Below the pieces are notes generated by a model. It worked only from the letters and a program-made list of their open reading frames with translations. It did not search any database and was not told the DNA's origin. From Nocardioides iriomotensis (GTDB lineage: Bacteria > Actinomycetota > Actinomycetes > Propionibacteriales > Nocardioidaceae): a stretch of DNA of 64,000 nt. The position numbers were made by a program, and so were the translations under genes. Location: the NCBI RefSeq assembly GCF_004168035.1, contig NZ_SDPU01000007.1, positions 1-64,000 on the forward strand, written 5' to 3'. Shown one piece after another: positions 53,685 through 60,933 of this stretch. Position 1 is the stretch's first letter. Each line of letters begins with the position of its first letter.

Positions 53685-54275
53685 TTACCTTGTGGCCCAG
53701 ATGCCCGAGGTCCCGCGCCGGTGGCTCCCGATGAGATGGGTGTCCACGATGCCGACGGCCTCCATCAGGGCGAACATCGTCGTGGGCCCGACGAAGACGA
53801 ACCCGCGGCCGCGCAGCGCCTTCGCGAGGGCCTTCGACTCGGCGGACTGTGTCGGCACCTCGTCGTACGACGCGGGGGCGGGCGTCGCGGGCGGCCGGAA
53901 CGACCACACCAGGTCGGCGAGGCCGCCGTCCTCGCGCAGCGCCACCGTCGCGCGGGCGTTGGTGACGGTCGCCTCGATCTTGCGCCGGTTGCGCACGATG
54001 CCGGCGTCGGCCATCAGCCGCTCGACGTCGCCGGCGTCGTAGGCCGCCACCCGGTCGGGGTCGAAGCCGTCGAAGGCGGTGCGGAAGGCCGGCCGCTTGC
54101 GCAGGATCGTCGCCCAGGACAGGCCGGACTGGAACGCCTCGAGGCTGAGCCGCTCGAACAGCCCCTGCTCGTCGCGGACGGGCATCCCCCACTCGGTGTC
54201 GTAGTAGTCGCGCAGGAGCGGGTCGGTCGCGGCCCAGGTGGGCCGGGCCAGGCCGTCGTCGCCGATCACGAGCAT
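53685..54275 (-). CDS. tag: DNA-3-methyladenine glycosylase I family protein lacking zinc ligands
   Basis: A 196-residue protein of the Tag family, which cuts 3-methyladenine from alkylated DNA. The fold is preserved: RDYYDTEWGMPVRDEQGLFERLSLEAFQSGLSWATILRKR, then FDGFDPDRVAAY, DAGIVRNRRKIEATVTNAR and GRGFVFVGPTTMFALMEAVGIVDTHL. The glutamate in the EAFQSGLSW segment that contacts the base is present. Of the four zinc ligands of E. coli Tag (Cys4, His17, His175, Cys179), three appear replaced (Tyr for His17, Ser for Cys179, and no N-terminal Cys). A zinc-free but active member is possible. Confidence 0.9.
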   Translation of the reverse strand: MLVIGDDGLARPTWAATDPLLRDYYDTEWGMPVRDEQGLFERLSLEAFQSGLSWATILRKRPAFRTAFDGFDPDRVAAYDAGDVERLMADAGIVRNRRKIEATVTNARATVALREDGGLADLVWSFRPPATPAPASYDEVPTQSAESKALAKALRGRGFVFVGPTTMFALMEAVGIVDTHLIGSHRRGTSGIWATR

Positions 54276-54318
54276 GCGGGTGAACCTAGTACGGCCCGCC
54301 GACCACCCCGGTGACCAC

Positions 54319-56577
54319 CTAGCCGCGCGGTCGGGCGCGGGCCTCCTCGATGCCGTCGAAGGTCAGCACCGCCGCGGGGGCCGGGCGCGCGAACAGGTAG
54401 CCCTGCGCCAGCTCGCAGCCGAGATCGGCCAGCCGGTCGCGGGCCGCGGCCGTCTCGACGCCCTCGGCGACGACCCGCAGGTCGAGCGAGCGCGCCAGCG
54501 TCAGCGTGGACTCGACGATGGCCGCGGCGCGCTGGTCGTCGACGAGGTGCGTGACGAACGACCGGTCGAGCTTGAGTCCGGTGATCTCGTGCAGGTCGCG
54601 CAGGTAGCCGAGCGAGGAGTAGCCGGTGCCGTAGTCGTCGACCATCATCCGCACGCCCAGCCAGCGCAGGTCGCGGATCACCCCGCGGGCCCGGTCGGGG
54701 TCGGCCATGAACAGGTCCTCGGTCAGCTCGAGCTCCAGTGACTGGCCGGGCAGTCCCTCGGACTCCAGCAGCATCGCGAGCTGGTCGGGGAAGGCGACGT
54801 CGAGCAGGTTCGTGACCGAGAGGTTCACCGCGACGGTCGCGTCATGGCCGAGGCGACGCCAGTCGGCGGCCTGCCGGACGGCCTGGCCGAGCACGTTGAG
54901 GGTGAGCAGCCGCATCAGCCCGCCGCTCTCGGCGAGCGGGAGGAAGCCGGCCGGTGGCACGAGCCCGAGATCAGGGTTCTGCCAACGGCACAGCGCCTCG
55001 AACCCCTGCACCTCGCCGCTGTCGAGGCGGACGATCGGCTGGTAGTGCAGGACGATCTCGTCCGCCTGGATCGCCCGGCGGATCCGCTCCACGGACTCCA
55101 GGCGCACCAGGTTGGCACGGTGCGGCTCGGGCCGGTAGAGACTGTGCCCGACGCGGTTGACCTTGGCCTCGTACATCGCGAGGTCGGCGTGCTGCAGCAG
55201 CTCGCCGGGCTCGGTCCCGTCGCCGGGGAAGACCGCGATGCCGACGCTGGCGGACACGTCGAGCTCTCGGCCGGCGGTCGGGAACGGGCGCCGCATCGCG
55301 AGGGTGATCCGCTCCGCCGTCGCCAGCGCCACCTCGGCGTCGGCGGCCTCGAGCAGGATCGCGAACTCGTCGCCGCTCATCCTGCCCAGCCGGTCGGCCG
55401 GCCGCAGGACGTCGAGCAGGCGGTCCGCGACCTGGCGCAGCACCCGGTCCCCGTGAGCGTGCCCGAGCGCCTCGTTGACCGCCTTGAAGTCGTCGACGTC
55501 GAAGATCAGCAGGGCGAGCGGCAGCTGACGTGACCGGCCGCGCAGGGTGCGACCGAGGTGCTCGTGGAAGGCGCGTCGGCTCTGCACCTCGGTGAGCTCG
55601 TCGACGCGGTCCTCGCGGCCCGCGGCCACGCCCACGACGGTGCGGAACGTGAGCGTCGTCCGCGCCAGCACGACCACCAGCGCGAGCCCGATGAGCACGC
55701 TGGCCACGACCAGGGCGTCGCTCACGGCGGCGTACACGAGGGCGGTCACGCACAGCAGCGCGAGCGCGCCCGGCACGGCGAGGGTCGGCAGCAGCTCGCG
55801 CCGGACCGCGGGCCGGGACGGGAGGAAGCCGGCCGCGGCGAGCACGAAGTTGGTGAGCAACGTGAACCCGACGAGCAGGGTGCCCGGCCGCCACGTGCCG
55901 GCGGTGATCTGCGCCAGGAACACCGTGTCGACCACGACGAAGCTCAGCACGCCGGCGAAGAGCGCCCAGATCGGGAGCGGCGGCTGCCAGCGGTACGCCG
56001 CCAGCACGGACGCGACGACCATGAGCAGGGCGATGTCGAGCACCGGGTAGGCGAGGTTGGTGAACACCACGGACGGTGCGCCACCCACCCGCCCCAGCAG
56101 GGTCGGTCCGAGCAGCGCCACCGCCACGCCACCCGCGAACAGGGCCGTCGCGATGCCGTCGAGCGCCATGCCGGCGGACACGAAGGAGAACCGCGACCGG
56201 ACCAGCAGCACCAGCCCGACCATCATCAGCACCGGCGTGAGCAGCCAGAAGGCGTCGGCGAGCGACGGGTACACCGGCGGCACCACGAACCGGACCCAGC
56301 CGAAGTAGGTGACGAACCCGAGGGCACGCGCCGACAGGCCGAGGCCGATCCACAGCCACAGCCAGGCGTCCTCGTCGCGCCGGGCCGCCCGCAGCAGGCA
56401 CAGCACGGCCGCGAGCACGAAGCAGGAGCCCTGCACCCAGCCGTCGACCCAGGGGATGAAGGTGTGCGACGGGCGGATCGCCGGGAGGTTGTGCACGGTC
56501 ACGACGAGCGCGAGGCCGGCGACGACTGTCACCAGCACACGGACCACGCGGTCGGACGCGGTGCCGGACAGCAACAC
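54319..56577 (-). CDS. Membrane GGDEF-EAL cyclic di-GMP protein
   Basis: A 752-residue protein with about nine membrane segments (residues about 10-310), a GGDEF domain (about 330-490) and an EAL domain (about 500-745). The GGDEF signature is MSGDEF (first Gly replaced by Ser) with no obvious RxxD inhibitory site upstream. The EAL domain keeps its metal and catalytic residues: FEALCRW, VNLSV, LELTEDLF, DDYGTGYSSL, LKLDRSFV, AEGVET and QGYLFARP. It is thus probably a phosphodiesterase degrading c-di-GMP, with uncertain cyclase activity. The membrane part may sense a signal. Confidence 0.9.
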   Translation of the reverse strand: MLLSGTASDRVVRVLVTVVAGLALVVTVHNLPAIRPSHTFIPWVDGWVQGSCFVLAAVLCLLRAARRDEDAWLWLWIGLGLSARALGFVTYFGWVRFVVPPVYPSLADAFWLLTPVLMMVGLVLLVRSRFSFVSAGMALDGIATALFAGGVAVALLGPTLLGRVGGAPSVVFTNLAYPVLDIALLMVVASVLAAYRWQPPLPIWALFAGVLSFVVVDTVFLAQITAGTWRPGTLLVGFTLLTNFVLAAAGFLPSRPAVRRELLPTLAVPGALALLCVTALVYAAVSDALVVASVLIGLALVVVLARTTLTFRTVVGVAAGREDRVDELTEVQSRRAFHEHLGRTLRGRSRQLPLALLIFDVDDFKAVNEALGHAHGDRVLRQVADRLLDVLRPADRLGRMSGDEFAILLEAADAEVALATAERITLAMRRPFPTAGRELDVSASVGIAVFPGDGTEPGELLQHADLAMYEAKVNRVGHSLYRPEPHRANLVRLESVERIRRAIQADEIVLHYQPIVRLDSGEVQGFEALCRWQNPDLGLVPPAGFLPLAESGGLMRLLTLNVLGQAVRQAADWRRLGHDATVAVNLSVTNLLDVAFPDQLAMLLESEGLPGQSLELELTEDLFMADPDRARGVIRDLRWLGVRMMVDDYGTGYSSLGYLRDLHEITGLKLDRSFVTHLVDDQRAAAIVESTLTLARSLDLRVVAEGVETAAARDRLADLGCELAQGYLFARPAPAAVLTFDGIEEARARPRG

Positions 56578-56701
56578 CTGATGACCCCCGTTCCGGGCGC
56601 GAGAGGGCGTGGGGCAGCGCCTCGATGCTAGGGGCGCGGGCCGCTGCGCGTCGCCGGAACACGCGGACCGGCCCGCCCGCCGGGACGCCGCCCGGACGCG
56701 G

Positions 56702-57658
56702 TCAGTCCAGGCCGACGGCGTCCAGCACCCAGCGCCAGACCTGGTCGCGCTCCTGCGCCGTCTCCCGGGTGCCCCGCCGGTAGTGCGTGGTCCGGGGTGC
56801 CCGGTCGTGCCAGAACCGGCCGCCCGGGGGCGCGGGCTCGGAGGCCGCCAGCCAGACCACCGTGTCGGCGCCGGCCGACGCGTCGCGTAGTACGGGCCCG
56901 GTGACCTTGGCGAAGGTCGGCAGCGACGAGGTCACGCCAGGGGTGGCCGCCCAGCCCGGGTGCATGACGTGCACGGCGATGCCGTCGGACCGCCAGCGCT
57001 CCTGCAGCAGCGGCGCGAGCGCCACCTGCATCCGCTTGGAGCGGGCGTAGGCGGTGGTGCCGCGGTACTCCCCGCGCCGGTAGTCCGGGTCGTCCGCGGG
57101 CAGCCGCTGGGCGTACATCCCACCGGAGGCCACGAGCACCACCCGGGCGTCGTGACCGGCCAGGACCGGGCGGAGCAGCTCGGTCATCAGCACCGGGCCG
57201 AGCACGTGCACGGCGACGGTCAGCTCGTGGCCGTCGACGGACTCGGTGCGCTCGGCCGGGAGGGTGCCCGCGTTGTGCACGAGCACGTCGAGCCGCGGCA
57301 CCTCCCGTGCGAACGCCTCCGCGAACCGGCGTACGGCGGAGAGGTCGGAGACGTCGCACAGCCGCACGTGCACCTCCGCCTGCGGCACCTCGGCCCGAAT
57401 CGCGTCGGCCGCGGCCGCTCCCTTGGCCTCGTCGCGGACGAGCAGGTGCACGGTCGCGCCGAGCCGGGCGAGACCGAGCCCGGTCGCCTGCCCGAGCCCG
57501 GACCCGGCGCCGGTGACCAGGGCGACCTTGCCGGCCAGCGCCTCAGGACGCGGGTCGTCGGGCCACCAGGTGCGGCGCAGGCGGTAGCCGATGCTGCTGT
57601 AGCCGGGCACGACCGTGCGGTCGAGCGCGGTGTCGAGCGCCCGGGTGAGCGCGCTCAT
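56702..57658 (-). CDS. SDR family oxidoreductase
   Basis: A 318-residue short-chain dehydrogenase: VALVTGAGSGLGQATGLGLARLGA (cofactor), CDVSDLSA, LVHNAGTLP, and the catalytic Ser-x(n)-Tyr-x3-Lys as ASGGMYAQ and YARSKRM. The N-terminal 45 residues (IGYRLRRTWWPDDPRP) precede the Rossmann fold and are typical of a membrane-associated actinobacterial subgroup. It overlaps the CPBP gene by four bases, being the last gene of a three-gene operon divergent from MerR-DICT. Confidence 0.87.
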   Translation of the reverse strand: MSALTRALDTALDRTVVPGYSSIGYRLRRTWWPDDPRPEALAGKVALVTGAGSGLGQATGLGLARLGATVHLLVRDEAKGAAAADAIRAEVPQAEVHVRLCDVSDLSAVRRFAEAFAREVPRLDVLVHNAGTLPAERTESVDGHELTVAVHVLGPVLMTELLRPVLAGHDARVVLVASGGMYAQRLPADDPDYRRGEYRGTTAYARSKRMQVALAPLLQERWRSDGIAVHVMHPGWAATPGVTSSLPTFAKVTGPVLRDASAGADTVVWLAASEPAPPGGRFWHDRAPRTTHYRRGTRETAQERDQVWRWVLDAVGLD

Positions 57659-58392
57659 CGGGGCTCCTCGTCGTGGGCGCGGCGGAACAGCGGCGGCAGG
57701 TAGCGCACCATCAGCGCCGACCAGGTCAGGTGGGTGAGCACCGGCGCCTGCAGACCCTGGGAGGCGCGGCGCTGGAGGCCGAAGAGGCTGCCCATGACGC
57801 CGGCCGCCAGCACCAGCGCGGGGTTGCGGGTGGTCGAGGTGGCCAGGGCGTAGACGGCGGTGGACTTCACCACCGGGTGGTCGTCGCCGAGCGCGGCGTA
57901 GAGCGCTCCCCGGAAGAACACCTCCTCGCCGAGCCCGTTGGCCAGGGTGGTCAGCAGGACGAGCGGCTCGTCGCCCTCCTCGGCGAAGACGAGCACCCGC
58001 GAGATGGCGCGGTCGAGCAGCGGGATCTTCTGGGCGACCAGGGCGCAGCCGTAGAAGAACCCGAACGCGGCGACGCCGGTGGCGACCGGCGTGACCACGG
58101 GCCGGCGGAGCCGGTCGTCCTGGCCCTCGATCCAGCCGAGGTGCAGCGGCCCGGACACGAGGCCGCCGACCGTCCAGACGCCGGCGACGGTGAGCGTGGT
58201 GCCGTAGAACTCCCGCGAGCCGGGCTTGGTCGAGAGCCCGGCGCCCAGCAGGCTCGCGCCGACGACCGAGACGCCGGCGACGATCCGCCGGCGGCGCCGG
58301 ACGATCGCCGCCGCCTCGTCGTGGACGACAGGCGCGACGTGGGTGATCGGCTTCGGCAGCCGGCCCCGCAGCCGGGCAACGAGGGCTCTCAG
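57655..58392 (-). CDS. CPBP family intramembrane metalloprotease, non-canonical CTG start
   Basis: A membrane protein of the CAAX-prenyl-protease/bacteriocin-processing type: GLGEEVFFRGALYAAL (EExxxR motif), FGLQRRASQGLQAPVLTHLTWSALM (His motif). Coding sequence clearly continues upstream of GTG 58158 (LPKPITHVAPVVHDEA, a hydrophobic span, then LTVAGVWTVGGLVSGPLHLGW), but no ATG, GTG or TTG occurs in frame there. CTG 58392 overlaps the upstream gene's stop (CTGA) and has AGGAG seven bases before it, so it is the likely start, giving 245 residues. If wrong, the protein starts at GTG 58158 with 167 residues. Confidence 0.7.
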   Translation of the reverse strand: MRALVARLRGRLPKPITHVAPVVHDEAAAIVRRRRRIVAGVSVVGASLLGAGLSTKPGSREFYGTTLTVAGVWTVGGLVSGPLHLGWIEGQDDRLRRPVVTPVATGVAAFGFFYGCALVAQKIPLLDRAISRVLVFAEEGDEPLVLLTTLANGLGEEVFFRGALYAALGDDHPVVKSTAVYALATSTTRNPALVLAAGVMGSLFGLQRRASQGLQAPVLTHLTWSALMVRYLPPLFRRAHDEEPR

Positions 58393-59297
58393 CGCGGGCT
58401 CCTGTGCTCGGCGAGCGCGGCCCGGACGGCGTCGTCGTACCCCATGGGATCGAACGGTACGACGCGGCGGATGCTGTCGTCCTCCACGACCACCTCCGTG
58501 CTCATCGACTCGACCAGGTTGCGGCCGGCCTCGGAGTCGACGTCGGTCACCAGCGCCAGCCAGCGCGACGACAGGCTCGGGCTCAGCAGCGGCACCGGGA
58601 CGATCGGCAGCGGCCGGCCCTCGATCCGGGCGACCCGCTTGAGCATGTCGGCGTAGCGCAGCACCTCCGGGCCGCCGACCTCGAAGACCTCGCCGAGCGC
58701 GTCGGCGTTGCCGAGGACGCCGACGAGGTAGCGGACGACGTCGTCGACGGCGATCGGCTGCGTGCGGGTGTTGACCCAGCGCGGGGTGACCATCGCCGGC
58801 AGGTGCTGCACGAGCTGGCGGGTGATCTCCCAGGAGATGCCGCCGGAGCCCACGACGATGCCGGCGCGCAGCACGGTGACGGGCACGCCGCCGGCGCCGA
58901 GGAGGCCCTCGACCTCGCGGCGGCTGCGCAGGTGGGCGGAGAGGTGCTCGAAGTCGCGGTCGCGGCCGAGACCGCCGAGGTAGACGATCTGCTCGAGCCC
59001 GGCGTCACCCGCCGCCTCGCCGAAGGCGGTCGCCGCGTCGGCGTCCATCCGCTCGAAGTCGGGCGAGTCGAGCGAGTGCACGAGGTAGTACGCCGCCGTG
59101 CACCCCTCGAGCGCCGTGGCCAGCGAAGACGGGTCCAGGACGTCGCCCCGGACCGGCTCGCCCGGGCCCTCGTAGCGCTCGGGCCGGCGGGTCATCGCCC
59201 GGACCGGGTGCCCCGCCTCGACCAGCGCGGCGGTCAGCCGGCGGCCGACGAACCCGCTGGCGCCGGCGACGAGCACCGATGGCTTCTCCGCGGCCAC
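58389..59297 (-). CDS. NAD(P)H-binding atypical SDR (NmrA/epimerase-like)
   Basis: A 302-residue NAD(P)-binding protein: VLVAGASGFVGRRLTAALVEAGHPVRAMTRRP, YYLVHSLDSPDFERMDADAA, IVYLGGLGRDRDFEHLSAHLRSRREVE and LRAGIVVGSGGISWEITRQLVQHLPAMVTP. The YLVHS and SSGISFEM-like segments mark the group often annotated next to DUF2867 proteins. The usual catalytic Tyr-x3-Lys is replaced, so it may be a regulator or use another mechanism. GTG 59297 with AGGGAGG upstream is the first gene of the operon facing MerR-DICT. Confidence 0.85.
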   Translation of the reverse strand: MAAEKPSVLVAGASGFVGRRLTAALVEAGHPVRAMTRRPERYEGPGEPVRGDVLDPSSLATALEGCTAAYYLVHSLDSPDFERMDADAATAFGEAAGDAGLEQIVYLGGLGRDRDFEHLSAHLRSRREVEGLLGAGGVPVTVLRAGIVVGSGGISWEITRQLVQHLPAMVTPRWVNTRTQPIAVDDVVRYLVGVLGNADALGEVFEVGGPEVLRYADMLKRVARIEGRPLPIVPVPLLSPSLSSRWLALVTDVDSEAGRNLVESMSTEVVVEDDSIRRVVPFDPMGYDDAVRAALAEHRSPR

Positions 59298-59348
59298 CCG
59301 GCCACCTCCCTATGCTCGCGCATCGTCGTCGCGAATAGTTCAGCACTT

Positions 59349-59369
59349 ACCTCAACACGCTGTCGAGGT
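59349..59369. promoter_or_regulatory. Inverted repeat between merR and the SDR operon
   Basis: ACCTC (59349-59353) and GAGGT (59365-59369) are separated by 11 bases in the 85-base gap between the divergent genes. MerR-family proteins bind such dyads in the spacer of the promoters they control. Confidence 0.45.
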
Positions 59370-59382
59370 TTACCCTCCTCCC

Positions 59383-60201
59383 GTGCCCGTCACTCCTGAG
59401 GCCAAACCTGTCCCGCCGGGGGCGATGACGATCGGCGAGCTCGCCCGGCGCACCGGCGTCACGCCCGAGGTGCTGCGCACCTGGGAGGCCCGGCACGGGT
59501 TCCCGCGTCCGCTGCGGCTGCCGAGCGGGCACCGGAGGTACGCCCCGTCCGACGTGGCCGCCGTCGAGCGCGTGCTGCGCCGGCGGGCGGAGGGCGTCCG
59601 CCTCGAGGTCGCCGTCGCGGAGGCGTGCCGGGACCGGGAGCCCACCCCGGCCGTGCCGTCGGTGTTCGCCACCCTGCGCCGCACCCACCCGCACCTGACG
59701 CCGACCCGGCTGCGCCGCGCCACGCTGGTCGCGCTGTCCCGCGCGATCGAGGACGAGTGCTGTGCCCGCGCGCAGGGACCGGTGCTGTTCGGGTCCTTCC
59801 AGCAGCCCCACCGGTACGCCGCCGCCGCGGCGCGCTGGACCGAGCTCGCCCGCACCGCCCGCCGCACGGTCCTGGTCGCGGCCGAGGAACACCTGCCCGA
59901 CGACGCGCCGATGCGCCGCGAGTGGGTGGTCGGCTGCGACGGGCCCGCCCTGTGCGCCGTCCTCGCCGCCTGGGAGCCGCCCGGCCAGACCGGCCTCGCC
60001 GACGGCGACCGGGTGTTCGAGGCGATCTGGACCGTCGACCCCTCCGCCGTGCGCGCGGCCGCCCGGGTCTGCGCGACCGTCGCCGGCGACCTCGACCTCG
60101 CGGAGGAGCTGTCCGCGCAGCCGACCGCGCCCGAGACCGACCTGGCGGCGGCGACGGCGCTGTTCAGCCGGGTCGTGGCGTACGTGGACGCCGTCGCATG
60201 A
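59383..60201 (+). CDS. MerR-DICT transcriptional regulator
   Basis: A 272-residue regulator. An N-terminal MerR helix-turn-helix: TIGELARRTGVTPEVLRTWEARHGFPRPLRLPSGHRRYAPSDVAAVERVL (residues about 15-66). The C-terminal half is a DICT-like sensory domain: SRAIEDECCARAQGPVLFGSFQQPHRYAAAAARWTELARTARRTVLVAAEEHL. DICT domains are found with light- or redox-sensing proteins. GTG 59383 was taken; ATG 59425 is an alternative that would still keep the HTH. It is divergent from the SDR/CPBP/SDR operon and is its likely regulator. Confidence 0.85.
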   Translation: MPVTPEAKPVPPGAMTIGELARRTGVTPEVLRTWEARHGFPRPLRLPSGHRRYAPSDVAAVERVLRRRAEGVRLEVAVAEACRDREPTPAVPSVFATLRRTHPHLTPTRLRRATLVALSRAIEDECCARAQGPVLFGSFQQPHRYAAAAARWTELARTARRTVLVAAEEHLPDDAPMRREWVVGCDGPALCAVLAAWEPPGQTGLADGDRVFEAIWTVDPSAVRAAARVCATVAGDLDLAEELSAQPTAPETDLAAATALFSRVVAYVDAVA

Positions 60202-60213
60202 CCATCCGGCCGC

Positions 60214-60849
60214 TCAGGCGGTGCGCTCCCTGGCCCGTCGTGCGTGCGCAGCGACCTTCGCCCGGTTGCCGCAGACAGCCATGTCGCACCAGCGGCGACG
60301 GCCCCGGGTGTCCAGGAACAGCCAGCCGCAGTCGATGCCCGGGCAGGCACACACCTTCGCGACGTCGGGGCTGCTGAGCAGACCCGCCGCGGACCAGGCG
60401 GCCGCGAGGACGGGCAGCTCCAGACCGGCCTCCAGGCCGACGGCGAGGTCCGCCCCGGCGTCCGCGTCGGGACCGGCCGGCACGACGTCGACCAGTGCGC
60501 CGGCCCGCCGTACCTCGGGGGTGAGGGCGGCGAGCGCGTCCGCGTCGGCAGGGTCGAGGACCGCGTCGTGCACGGCGACGCGCAGCGCGCGGGCGCGCTC
60601 GAGCACCGTCGCGGCCTCCGCCTTGCGGCGTGCCGCGCGTCGGCGCAGCACGTCGGCATCGTCGCGGGAGACCAGCCCGGCGTACACCGACCACGCGACC
60701 AGCACGTCGTACGACTTCAGCCACTCGCGCCGCGCGTCCTCGACCTCGGTGACGTCGCCCCAGCCGGCCCAGGTGTTGCAGAAGTCGAGCGCGGGGTGGC
60801 CGCCCAGCCGCTTCGGAAGCGTCACGCCGTCCAGCTCGATCCAGTGCAC
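60214..60849 (-). CDS. CGNR zinc-finger (ABATE domain) putative regulator
   Basis: A protein of about 211 residues: LGGHPALDFCNTWAGW at the N-terminus (ABATE domain), a helical middle, and a C-terminal CGNR zinc finger ACPGIDCGWLFLDTRGRRRWCDMAVCGNRAKVAAHARR. CGNR proteins are thought to bind DNA. Start choice is difficult: GTG 60849 (VHWIELDG) fits family N-termini; TTG 60879 is in frame; but the only excellent start, an AGGAGG-spaced ATG at 60886, is in another frame. A frameshift or short leader is possible. It is divergent from the solute-binding protein gene. Confidence 0.8.
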   Translation of the reverse strand: MHWIELDGVTLPKRLGGHPALDFCNTWAGWGDVTEVEDARREWLKSYDVLVAWSVYAGLVSRDDADVLRRRAARRKAEAATVLERARALRVAVHDAVLDPADADALAALTPEVRRAGALVDVVPAGPDADAGADLAVGLEAGLELPVLAAAWSAAGLLSSPDVAKVCACPGIDCGWLFLDTRGRRRWCDMAVCGNRAKVAAHARRARERTA

Positions 60850-60895
60850 GCCGCCAATTGTGCCTTGATTCGTTATCAACGCACATGGTGTCCTC

Positions 60896-60925
60896 CTAAC
60901 CGTTTAGATCCGTCTAACTGGTTAG
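60896..60925. promoter_or_regulatory. Two tandem 12-base palindromes in the CGNR-SBP gap
   Basis: CTAACCGTTTAG (60896-60907) and CTAACTGGTTAG (60914-60925), each of type CTAAC-N2-GTTAG, are 18 bases apart centre to centre and form a larger near-palindrome between them. The flanking CTCC/GGAG provides ribosome binding sites on both strands. Strong candidate operator controlling both divergent genes. Confidence 0.65.
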
Positions 60926-60933
60926 GAGCACTC

